A stretch of DNA of 52,385 nucleotides from Oscillospiraceae bacterium (GTDB lineage: Bacteria > Bacillota > Clostridia > Oscillospirales > CAG-272), in assembly GCA_015064285.1 (NCBI GenBank), contig SVSN01000015.1, positions 1 to 52,385 of the forward strand, in the 5' to 3' direction. Within the stretch, counting starts at the first letter, position 1. Each line of letters begins with the position of its first letter. The translations under genes were made by a program, and so were the position numbers. Below, piece after piece: positions 42,739-52,385 of this stretch. The notes below the pieces were generated by a model, which had not been told where the DNA came from, made no database searches, and saw nothing but the letters and a program-made list of their open reading frames with translations.

Positions 42739-42811
42739 AATACCATCATAATAGGGCAGGTATTTCTATCGGGGTTTTTGGCAGCACAGCCTTGTTTTCA
42801 GGAGATGAAGT

Positions 42812-44392
42812 ATGCCGGATATTGCGAAGAAAAAAAAGAAAAAGCACCTGTTCTGGAAGTGCCTGAAGTTTCTGTTCAGCCGTGTGGTGCTGGTTGCGCT
42901 TCTGATTGCGGTGCAGCTGCTGATGCTGATCGTCGGCGTGCTGCGGTTCACGGAATATTACTACATTTTCGCTTCCGTCTCCACACTGATTGCCATGCTG
43001 ACGGTCTGTTATGTGATCAGCATGGAGTATAATGCCGGGTACAAAATTGCCTGGATCGTGGTGGTGCTGGTGTTTCAGCCGGTAGGCGCTGTGATATATT
43101 TCATTTTCAGCGGCAATACCCTGTCCCGGAAGGTGAAAGTGGCCATGAGCCGGATCACTTCCATTACAGCAGCCCTGAAAGAAGATAAATCCGGGATTCT
43201 CAGACGGCTTGCCGCAGAGGCACCGGATGCATGGCGGCAGTCCGCCTATATCGACCGGATCTGTATGTGCCCTCCGTATGACGCTTCCGCAGCCCGGTAT
43301 CTGCCCACCGGAGAAGCCTTTCTGGAATCCCTGCTGGCGGAACTGGAAACGGCGGAGCGGTATATTTTTCTGGAATATTTCATCATCGGACACGGGGAAA
43401 TGTGGGAGAAGATCCGGCAGATCCTGGTTCGCAAAGCCGCCGCAGGGGTGGATGTGCGGGTGATTTACGATGATTTCGGCAGCATTACCCGGCTGCACAA
43501 GCGGTATCCGAAAGAACTGGGGGAAGTGGGCATCCGGTGTCACGTGTTCCATCCCTTCGTGCCGATTCTGGACGCCCGGCAGAACAACCGGGATCACCGG
43601 AAAATCTGTGTCATTGACGGATACACCGCATTTACCGGCGGCATCAATATCGGAGATGAATATATCAACCTGACCCATCCCCACGGGTACTGGAAAGACA
43701 ATGCTGTGATGGTGAAGGGGGACGCCGCCTGGAGTTTTACCCTGATGTTTCTGACTATGTGGGACTATCTGGATCATCCCGCGGTACACCGGGACGAGAA
43801 ATCCTATGAACAATACCGGCCGGCGGTACAGAAAAACTGCCCCGCAGACGGGATCATACAGCCCTACACGGACAATCCGCTGGACAGCGAACCGGCGGGG
43901 GAAAATATCTATCTGCACATGCTGTATCATGCGTCACGGTATGTGTGGATCACCACGCCCTACCTGATCATTGACGAACAGATGGAGCAGGCCCTTTGTA
44001 CGGCTGCCCGGAGCGGTGTGGATGTACGGATCGTAACGCCGGGGATCCCGGATAAGAAAACCATCAACGAAACCACAAAATCCTACTACGGGCGCCTGTT
44101 GGAAAGCGGTGTCCGGATATACGAATATACCCCCGGATTCATCCATGCCAAAACTTTTGTGTGCGATGACCTGTACGCCACGGTGGGCAGCGTGAATCTG
44201 GATTTCCGCAGCCTGTTTCTGCATTTTGAATGCGGTGTGTGGATGTACAGAGCATCCGCCGTGGCCGATATCAAAACCGACATGACACGGGTTCTGGAAT
44301 CCAGCCGGGAGATCACACAGACAGACTGCAGAGTATCTTTTCTGCGGCGGCTGTACCGGTCTGTGCTGGATCTGATCGCGCCGATGCTGTAG
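42812..44392 (+). CDS. cls: Cardiolipin synthase
   Basis: Joins two phosphatidylglycerols into cardiolipin and glycerol. 526 aa. Two N-terminal membrane segments (within residues 18-95) follow a very basic start (KKKKKKH). Two PLD-type HKD motifs: DHRKICVID near residue 260 and FIHAKTFVCDD near 443. Each carries the HxK(x4)D pattern. AGGAGATGAAGT lies before the ATG. Its stop is 1 bp from that of the convergent trmL gene. Confidence 0.96.
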   Translation: MPDIAKKKKKKHLFWKCLKFLFSRVVLVALLIAVQLLMLIVGVLRFTEYYYIFASVSTLIAMLTVCYVISMEYNAGYKIAWIVVVLVFQPVGAVIYFIFSGNTLSRKVKVAMSRITSITAALKEDKSGILRRLAAEAPDAWRQSAYIDRICMCPPYDASAARYLPTGEAFLESLLAELETAERYIFLEYFIIGHGEMWEKIRQILVRKAAAGVDVRVIYDDFGSITRLHKRYPKELGEVGIRCHVFHPFVPILDARQNNRDHRKICVIDGYTAFTGGINIGDEYINLTHPHGYWKDNAVMVKGDAAWSFTLMFLTMWDYLDHPAVHRDEKSYEQYRPAVQKNCPADGIIQPYTDNPLDSEPAGENIYLHMLYHASRYVWITTPYLIIDEQMEQALCTAARSGVDVRIVTPGIPDKKTINETTKSYYGRLLESGVRIYEYTPGFIHAKTFVCDDLYATVGSVNLDFRSLFLHFECGVWMYRASAVADIKTDMTRVLESSREITQTDCRVSFLRRLYRSVLDLIAPML

Positions 44393-44393
44393 T

Positions 44394-44891
44394 TCAGCGG
44401 CCTGTCAGATAATCGGAACCGGGCTGCTGCATGGGAAAATCATGCTGCCGGAGGACTTCATACACGGCCACCGCAACCGAATTGGACAGATTCAGGCTGC
44501 GCAGGTTTTCCCGCATGGGGATGCGCACGCAGGTGTCCAGGTGTTCCCGCAGCAGGCTTTCAGGCAGACCGGCGGTTTCTTTGCCGAACATGATGTATAC
44601 CGGCAGGGGATAGGATACCTCAGTGTAGGAGCGGGGGGCTTTGGTGGTGAAATAATACACGGCGGCTTCCGGATTCCGGGTGAAAAAATCGTCCAGGTCT
44701 TCGTAGTATGTGATATCCAGCAGATACCAGTAATCCAGCCCGGCCCGTTTGAGTTTCCGGTCATCGATGGCAAAACCCATGGGCTTTATGATATGCAGGG
44801 AAGCGCCGGTGGCCGCACAGGTACGGGCGATGTTGCCGGTGTTCTGGGGAATTTCCGGTTCATGCAGGACAATGTTGACAGCGGAAGACAA
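44394..44891 (-). CDS. trmL: tRNA (cytidine(34)-2'-O)-methyltransferase
   Basis: SPOUT-class enzyme that methylates the wobble ribose of tRNA-Leu. 165 aa. INTGNIAR-type start (VLHEPEIPQNTGNIARTC), then MFGKETAGLP and the trefoil-knot end NLRSLNLSNSVAVAVYEVLRQ. The start is TTG at 44891 with AAAGGA about 10 nt upstream; no in-frame ATG fits as well. Confidence 0.94.
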   Translation of the reverse strand: MSSAVNIVLHEPEIPQNTGNIARTCAATGASLHIIKPMGFAIDDRKLKRAGLDYWYLLDITYYEDLDDFFTRNPEAAVYYFTTKAPRSYTEVSYPLPVYIMFGKETAGLPESLLREHLDTCVRIPMRENLRSLNLSNSVAVAVYEVLRQHDFPMQQPGSDYLTGR

Positions 44892-44923
44892 AATAACACA
44901 TCCTTTCCTTGGTTACGGGACAT

Positions 44924-44952
44924 ATTATAGCGCACCCGGCGCCGTTTGGCAA
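44924..44952 (-). promoter_or_regulatory. trmL promoter
   Basis: On the minus strand TTGCCA (44952-44947), 17 bp, TATAAT (44929-44924). Confidence 0.82.
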
Positions 44953-45025
44953 GTTTCTGTCCAAAAAAATGTGTGTCTTGTCAATAAATTTACATTTACA
45001 ACTACCAATATCCACAAAACTATAG

Positions 45026-45031
45026 TATAAT
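45026..45031 (+). promoter_or_regulatory. secA promoter -10
   Basis: TATAAT at 45026-45031. No good -35 lies 17 bp upstream. TTTACA appears twice further up (44989-44994 and 44995-45000), too far for normal spacing. Confidence 0.5.
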
Positions 45032-45074
45032 AGTACGGATAAGGTTTATAAAACAAAAAGAACAGCGGAGGAAT

Positions 45075-45109
45075 ATGTATCGTCCTGCGGGGGGATACAG
45101 AACAGTGTA

Positions 45110-45110
<1 letters not shown>
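45075..45110 (+). CDS. Possible 11-codon leader ORF upstream of secA
   Basis: [11 protein letters not shown], beginning at ATG 45075 behind GGAGGA (45067-45072). The stop TAA (45108-45110) overlaps the secA ATG as TAATG. The spacing from the ribosome binding site is short (2-3 nt), which weakens the case. secA itself has only a distant GGGGGGA (about 14 nt upstream), so it may rely on re-initiation after this ORF. Confidence 0.4.
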
Positions 45111-47872
<2,762 letters not shown>

Positions 47873-47884
47873 TCGAGGTTCATA

Positions 47885-48616
47885 ATGGGATTCGGACTGC
47901 TGATACTGGGGTATTTCCTGACCTTTGCCTTTACCATATCGCAGGCGTACTTCTTTGCTGACGTGATCGGTGCGCTGATCCTGCTGTATTCCTTCACCAA
48001 ACTCAGCGAATACAATCTGCATTTCAGAAGTGCGGCTGCGGCCGGTATGGTGTTCACCCTGCTGGCACTGGTCAGCGGTATACTGATCAGTATGCATATG
48101 ATGGAGAACGAGGGAGTGACCGATATTCTGCTGGACGTGGCCAAATCGGCTGCGGCGCTGGTCATGCATGTCTTTGTGTTCCTGGGGACCCGCGGGATTG
48201 CCCAGGGCGCGGACTGCGGGAGACTGGCGGAAAAGACCATGCGGAATCTGGTAATGACCTCTGCCTATTATGTGATGTATTTCCTGACGCTGCTGCTTTC
48301 GCTTTGGCTTCCCGAAGGGGTGGCCTATGTCAGTTTTCTGGTGTACCTGTATTTTCTGGTATGTCTGGTGTGCAATCTGCTGCTGTTCCACACATGCTTC
48401 GGGATGCTGTATCCGGCGGAGGGAGATCCCATGGAAAACCGCCGGTCCAGAATTCCTCTGCTGAATAAGATCAGTGATGCTTTCGACAGGGTGGAAGAAA
48501 AAAAGAATGCCTATCGGAAGCAGTCCATGCAGATGGCGATGGAAGAAGCGGAAAAGCGGGCTGCCGAAAAAGCGAAGAAATACGGAAGCCACAAAAAGAA
48601 AAAGAAGAAAAAATAA
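47885..48616 (+). CDS. Membrane protein of unknown function with a lysine-rich tail
   Basis: 243 aa. About six hydrophobic segments up to residue about 180, then a charged helical cytoplasmic tail (ISDAFDRVEEKKNAYRKQSMQ, EEAEKRAAEKAKK) that ends in a run of lysines. Starts MGFGLLILGYFLTF, with a D-x-IGALILLYSFTKLSEYN segment close in pattern to the next gene. 12 bp after secA, GAGGT upstream. I do not recognise a named family; the N-terminal pattern recurs in Clostridia membrane proteins. Confidence 0.75.
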   Translation: MGFGLLILGYFLTFAFTISQAYFFADVIGALILLYSFTKLSEYNLHFRSAAAAGMVFTLLALVSGILISMHMMENEGVTDILLDVAKSAAALVMHVFVFLGTRGIAQGADCGRLAEKTMRNLVMTSAYYVMYFLTLLLSLWLPEGVAYVSFLVYLYFLVCLVCNLLLFHTCFGMLYPAEGDPMENRRSRIPLLNKISDAFDRVEEKKNAYRKQSMQMAMEEAEKRAAEKAKKYGSHKKKKKKK

Positions 48617-48634
48617 GACCAAACAGGAGGATAT

Positions 48635-49990
48635 ATGGGATTCGGATATCTGCTTATCGGATTTCTGTTTCTGATCAATCCGGTAATCCATGTCATGGAC
48701 ATCCTGCCGGACTGTATCGGTTTTTTTCTGATCGTCAAAGGGCTTGGGAAAATATCCCTGTTTGTGGATCATCTGGCGGCGGCGAAAGGGCATTTCTGGA
48801 AGCTGGCGCTGATCGATCTGGTGAAGGTGTTCTCCATCCTGTTCTGGCCTATGGTGTCCGATACGGGGATGCTGCTTCTGACCTTTGTATTCTCCCTCTT
48901 TGAGCTGCTGTACTTTATCCCCGCGGTGATGAGCCTGTACGAAGGGATGACATTTGCCGCCCTCTGGTACCAGGGGGAAGCGGTGTATGCCAAAAAAGTC
49001 AAAAAGAAAAAGACCATAGAGCTGGGCACAGCCTGGCGCCGCAGTTCGATCGTGTTTTACTGCCTGCGGATCGCGGTTTCCATCGCGCCGGAGCTGACAT
49101 CCCTGCAGATGTTTGACAATCTGGGATACGTGCATGCCGGGGCTATTGAGTATTCCTACTACAAGCCCTTCCTGTATGTGTTCCTGGGAATGATCGTTCT
49201 GATCGTCGGGATCGTATGGTATGTGCGTACATATCGTTACTGGAACGGCATCCGGAAAGACAGGGTTTTCTGCTCCAATCTGTCCCGGAAATATGCGAAC
49301 GATATTCTGCCCAATACCGGTCTGTTCTGTGCCATGCGCATGAAGAAAACCGCCTATTGCTATCTGGGCGCTGCGATTACATCGCTGTTCATTATCGTGG
49401 ACGGGATCAACGTGCTGCCCGGTCTGTTTTCTGCGGCATTCCTGACAGCAGCTGCTCTGCTGATGGGCAAGTATGTCAGACTGGCATATGCGGCGGTTCC
49501 TTTTGCACTGGTGCGCGCCGGACTTTCCATCTGGAATCTGGTACAGCAGTACCTCTATTTCAGCGATTACCGTTCTCCGGAAGCTGTGGAATGGGTGACA
49601 AACGCGTACAATATGTACTATTTCATGGCTTTCACGGAAACCATTGAATTTATTGCGGCCATGATCGGCACGGTGGTTCTGCTGGTGGCGTATATGAAGA
49701 CCATCCGCCTGCATCTGGAAGAAACCGGCGTACAGACCGAGCATGTCCAGTACAGCAAACAAAACCGGGATCTGGAGATTTACAACATGATCGGTTCCCG
49801 TCTGCTTTTGAATGCAGCGCTGGCCATTGTGAACTACATCGCCGCCTGTGCATACCATTATGCGTTGGTGGATATATCCGCCATGAGTGTGATCTGCATC
49901 GTGATCACGCTGATCTGGATCGCCCAGACCGTCTTTACCGTGACTCTGATCGGGGAGCAGGTGTACGACCGGCTGTCCGGTGAATATTGA
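48635..49990 (+). CDS. Larger membrane protein related to the preceding one
   Basis: 451 aa, 10 or more hydrophobic segments in two halves (about 1-135 and 150-451). Its start MGFGYLLIGFLFLI and DILPDCIGFFLIVKGLGKIS align in pattern with the 47885 gene, so the two are probably members of one family, with this one extended. Basic loops (KKVKKKK) lie on the inner side. AGGAGG lies before the ATG, 18 bp after the previous stop. A strong terminator follows. Function unknown; coupling to secA suggests, but does not show, a link with export. Confidence 0.75.
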   Translation: MGFGYLLIGFLFLINPVIHVMDILPDCIGFFLIVKGLGKISLFVDHLAAAKGHFWKLALIDLVKVFSILFWPMVSDTGMLLLTFVFSLFELLYFIPAVMSLYEGMTFAALWYQGEAVYAKKVKKKKTIELGTAWRRSSIVFYCLRIAVSIAPELTSLQMFDNLGYVHAGAIEYSYYKPFLYVFLGMIVLIVGIVWYVRTYRYWNGIRKDRVFCSNLSRKYANDILPNTGLFCAMRMKKTAYCYLGAAITSLFIIVDGINVLPGLFSAAFLTAAALLMGKYVRLAYAAVPFALVRAGLSIWNLVQQYLYFSDYRSPEAVEWVTNAYNMYYFMAFTETIEFIAAMIGTVVLLVAYMKTIRLHLEETGVQTEHVQYSKQNRDLEIYNMIGSRLLLNAALAIVNYIAACAYHYALVDISAMSVICIVITLIWIAQTVFTVTLIGEQVYDRLSGEY

Positions 49991-50006
49991 TTCCAGCAAA
50001 AAAATG

Positions 50007-50036
50007 CGGGAGAGCTTTTAGGACTCTCCCGTTTTT
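50007..50036. terminator. Bidirectional terminator
   Basis: CGGGAGAG (50007-50014) / CTCTCCCG (50024-50031), followed by TTTTTT and preceded by an A-run on the other side. It separates the secA operon from the minus-strand genes. Confidence 0.92.
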
Positions 50037-50040
50037 TGTG

Positions 50041-51549
50041 TTATTGTTCGTATACGATTTCCACAGATTCCAGTGCCTGGTTTTCTTCCCCGATCTTCAC
50101 AGCCTTCCAGTCGGAGGCGGTACCGGGATAATAGATCTTCTCCAGTCTGGGACATTCGGAAAAGGCGAATTCATCCACAGCTGTAATGGGGGCACCGAAG
50201 GATACCCGTTCCAGGCTGTAGCAGCAGCTGAACAGATAGCTGGGTACGCTGGTGATGCCGCTTCCCAGGTGTACGGAACGCAGGGATGTGCAGCTGTTGA
50301 AGGCACGCAGCCCGATCTTGGTAATGGTGTCGGGGACGGTGATGTCTGTCAGAGCGTAGCAGTTGATGAAGGTGCGGGGGCCGAGGGTATGCAGGTTGGC
50401 GCCGAAATGCACCGTGGTCAGGGACTCGCAGTTGAAGAAGGTCTGCTCTCCCAGAACTTCCAGACAGTCGGTCAGAACAACGGAAACCAGATCCTTGCAG
50501 TTCAGGAAGAAATTGCGGTCCAGTTCCCGTACGATCACGCCGTCCACCATGTCCGGTACCACAAACAGATCCCAGGAACCGGTATAGTCGTCTTTCCGGA
50601 AGGACAGCACGCCGTCTTCCGTGATGGAGTACCAGGGTTCCTTTGCGGATGTGGTGAGATACACATCGCTCAGGCCGGTCATATGCTGGGCTTTCCGGTA
50701 GGTGGCGTCCGCTGCCCGTTCGTCCGCATTGCGGAAGCTTTCCAGATCCGTGAACAGTGCGATGGCGCCGTCAAAATCTCCTTCTTCCAGCAAGGCGTCT
50801 GCCCGGGAATACTTGACCGAGGGAATGATCAGCGTCACCAGCAGCACGATCAGCAGCAGCGCCGCGCCCATTCCGGAAAAAATAGCGATCATTTTCAGCC
50901 GGTCGCTTTCGATTTTGGAGCGGGATACCGTAACCTTTTTGGCCGGATTTTTGGCCATCATTTCGTCGTACAGCCGCTTTTCTTCGGTCAGATAGGCTTC
51001 GTCAAAATGCTCTTCCAGCCACCGGTGTCCGGTATGACAGTGACCGCAGACCGGTGTTTCTTCCAGGTTGATCTGTCCGCAGGTACAGCGCCAGAGTCCA
51101 TCCAATGTGTCGGGGCGGAATACCGGTTGTACTACCCCCTCGCATTCCCGACGGATCTGACCATACAGCGGGTCTGTCTGCCAGAGCACGGCCTGTTCCG
51201 GAAGCTGGAGCGGAGCCCGGTCGCCTCTTTCCCAGAGCACAGTCTCATCCTGTCGTACCTGTTCCACACGGCTGTGTACATACACCGCATTGGCGGGACA
51301 GGGCAGAGCGGCGGTTTCTCCCACGGGAACGGTGACTTCTTCTGTTCCCGCATCGGCACGTCTGGCGTCCGTGAAGGACAGGGTCAGCCGGCATTGCATA
51401 GGTGTCCGATCCGTACAGGGGACAATGACGATCTTCAGCTGCCGGGTTCCGTTTTCTTCCGTGACGGTATTCTGTTTTACCTGAACCGGGCAGCAGGGGA
51501 GATATTCCTTCTGCTCCCGGTCGCTTATGATTTTTATTTCGTTATCCAT
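50041..51549 (-). CDS. Zinc-ribbon membrane protein with BspA-like leucine-rich repeats
   Basis: 502 aa. N-terminal about 150 residues of beta-rich sequence with Cys19 and Cys20 in LPCCPV. Then a zinc ribbon (WRCTCGQINLEETPVCGHCH), a helical segment, one membrane span (about 220-245), a short TPR-like piece (SRADALLEEGDFDGAIALF), and then LRR_5/BspA repeats to the end (NCKDLVSVVLTDCLEVLG, FINCYALTDITVPDTI, FNSCTSLRSVHLGSGI). The repeats probably lie outside. Binding partner unknown; BspA repeats often bind host or matrix proteins. AAGGGA lies before the ATG. Confidence 0.85.
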   Translation of the reverse strand: MDNEIKIISDREQKEYLPCCPVQVKQNTVTEENGTRQLKIVIVPCTDRTPMQCRLTLSFTDARRADAGTEEVTVPVGETAALPCPANAVYVHSRVEQVRQDETVLWERGDRAPLQLPEQAVLWQTDPLYGQIRRECEGVVQPVFRPDTLDGLWRCTCGQINLEETPVCGHCHTGHRWLEEHFDEAYLTEEKRLYDEMMAKNPAKKVTVSRSKIESDRLKMIAIFSGMGAALLLIVLLVTLIIPSVKYSRADALLEEGDFDGAIALFTDLESFRNADERAADATYRKAQHMTGLSDVYLTTSAKEPWYSITEDGVLSFRKDDYTGSWDLFVVPDMVDGVIVRELDRNFFLNCKDLVSVVLTDCLEVLGEQTFFNCESLTTVHFGANLHTLGPRTFINCYALTDITVPDTITKIGLRAFNSCTSLRSVHLGSGITSVPSYLFSCCYSLERVSFGAPITAVDEFAFSECPRLEKIYYPGTASDWKAVKIGEENQALESVEIVYEQ

Positions 51550-51578
51550 ATATGATTTCCCTTGGCGAATTTTTCTTC

Positions 51579-51607
51579 ATTGTAGCATAAACCGCCGCAG
51601 GAATCAA
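51579..51607 (-). promoter_or_regulatory. Promoter of the BspA-repeat gene
   Basis: On the minus strand TTGATT (51607-51602), 17 bp, TACAAT (51584-51579). Confidence 0.75.
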
Positions 51608-51640
51608 CAGAAATTTGTGAATATATCGGCCGTGGGGAAC

Positions 51641-52219
51641 TCATGCCAGGTTTCCCAGCACCGGAACCGCTTCGGGACAGATCAGCCGGCAGTGCTCGTT
51701 TATGTAATAATACATGGAGCTGGGACAAAGCTTCCCGAAATATTCGCCGGCGAAATACGTTTCCCTGTCCAGGGACAGATAGAATTTGCCGTCCGGATCA
51801 TGCCATGCCGTGCTGCCGCCGGAATACCCGCTGGTCAGCAGACAGGCGCAGGTGGACAGCAGGTACCCCATCTCCCGGAAAGCATATATGATATGACCGC
51901 TGTAGTATCGTTTCTCCGGTTCATATTTCCGGTATTCCGTCAGGGTTCTTTCCGCACCGGTGCGCAGCATGGAAACCTGTCTGCGGTTCTCCATCTTGGT
52001 GACAAACAGTTCACAGCCGCCGCGCCTGCAGGGGTACATCTGCACGAAGATCCGGCTGTGGGTGGTATCAAATCCGCACCGTTCCCTGGCTTCCCGCAGG
52101 ATCACGGCCAGCACCCGCCGGGTATCTGTTTTCTGTATATCATTTATCGAAAGATCATTCATGTCGCTGGCATCCAGCATGATCTTCAGTTTTTCATTGC
52201 TAATCACGATCAGTTCCAT
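51641..52219 (-). CDS. mecA: MecA-type adaptor protein
   Basis: Adaptor that delivers targets to ClpC-ClpP in B. subtilis. 192 aa. MELIVISNEKLKIMLDASDMNDLSI fits the N-terminal target-binding domain, and TRRVLAVILREARERCGFD followed by VQMYPCRRGGCELFVTKME the family's most conserved block. The C-terminal ClpC-binding domain continues to the end, less conserved. The ATG at 52219 is chosen for GGGAGGAG 6-7 nt upstream; an in-frame ATG at 52282 is not supported. Clostridia often carry several MecA-like proteins, so the exact role is open. Confidence 0.82.
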   Translation of the reverse strand: MELIVISNEKLKIMLDASDMNDLSINDIQKTDTRRVLAVILREARERCGFDTTHSRIFVQMYPCRRGGCELFVTKMENRRQVSMLRTGAERTLTEYRKYEPEKRYYSGHIIYAFREMGYLLSTCACLLTSGYSGGSTAWHDPDGKFYLSLDRETYFAGEYFGKLCPSSMYYYINEHCRLICPEAVPVLGNLA

Positions 52220-52358
52220 GACCACTCCTCCCAGATTGCCGCCCCGAAACCCGGACAGAACGGCGAAGCCGCCCGGCAGCATACTTCCGCCCGGTGTGTC
52301 TATACTATATTATAATCCGTAAGCGGGAAAAATGGTACCCCTAAAATACTGGTAATAT

Positions 52359-52371
52359 TTTTGTCACAAAA
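52359..52371. promoter_or_regulatory. 13-bp palindrome upstream of mecA
   Basis: TTTTGT-C-ACAAAA, perfect. It abuts a minus-strand TTGACA (52377-52372) that has no good -10 at 17 bp. A separate minus-strand TATAAT lies near 52310. Possible operator or chance AT-rich symmetry. Confidence 0.3.
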
Positions 52372-52385
52372 TGTCAATATTTTGC

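Overview
This window is a stretch of chromosome from an endospore-forming Gram-positive bacterium of the class Clostridia. The evidence is a PolC-type replicative polymerase, the sporulation genes spoIIGA, sigE, spoIVA, a spoIID-like gene and a ylmC/ymxH-like gene, an L31 of the four-cysteine type, and strong Shine-Dalgarno sequences throughout. The DNA is moderately GC-rich. A gut-type Oscillospirales or Christensenellales lineage fits the gene style, but I cannot fix the genus. I see no phage, transposase, integron, CRISPR array, rRNA or tRNA. This is core chromosome with a few lineage-specific insertions.

Layout. 1-8134 (+): the 3' end of prfA, tsaC, a topoisomerase IV A subunit, then a secreted-protein/spoIID-like/MFS operon. 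8230-10279 (-): a three-gene membrane/surface operon (DUF1700-like, DUF4097-like, TSCPD). 10434-17692 (+): trmB, a probable unannotated small RNA on the opposite strand, a DUF6323/DUF6179-like pair, spoIIGA-sigE, rpmE, hflX, a methyltransferase and yigZ. 17961-21952 (+): dnaG followed by two complete primary sigma factor genes in tandem. 22243-24343: an orphan solute-binding lipoprotein and a ylmC/ymxH-like sporulation gene. 24532-37556: translation and envelope clusters (rpsB-tsf, pyrH-frr-uppS-cdsA-dxr-rseP, ispG-polC). 37575-39919: a DUF554 gene and spoIVA. 39982-42543 (-): GDPD, SGNH hydrolase and an XRE regulator. 42812-44891: cls facing trmL. 45075-49990: a mini-ORF, secA and two related membrane proteins. 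50041-52219 (-): a zinc-ribbon/BspA-repeat protein and a mecA-type adaptor.

How the genes work together. The window mixes information processing (dnaG, polC, rpoD pair, rpsB, tsf, frr, prfA, rpmE, tRNA modification by tsaC, trmB and trmL) with envelope building (uppS, cdsA, dxr, ispG, rseP, cls, secA) and mother-cell sporulation (SpoIIGA activates SigE; SigE would switch on spoIVA and probably the ylmC/ymxH gene, whose upstream region carries a good SigE-like promoter). Most vegetative promoters I found have an exact 17-bp spacer between SigA-type boxes.

The observations most worth following are: (1) a perfect consensus promoter on the minus strand near 11406-11434 that would make a terminated RNA of about 88 nt; (2) the two adjacent full-length rpoD genes; (3) a terminator-like hairpin whose 3' arm is the spoIVA ribosome binding site; (4) a 39-bp tandem repeat that duplicates the end of tsf including its stop codon; (5) an 11-codon ORF whose stop overlaps the secA start.
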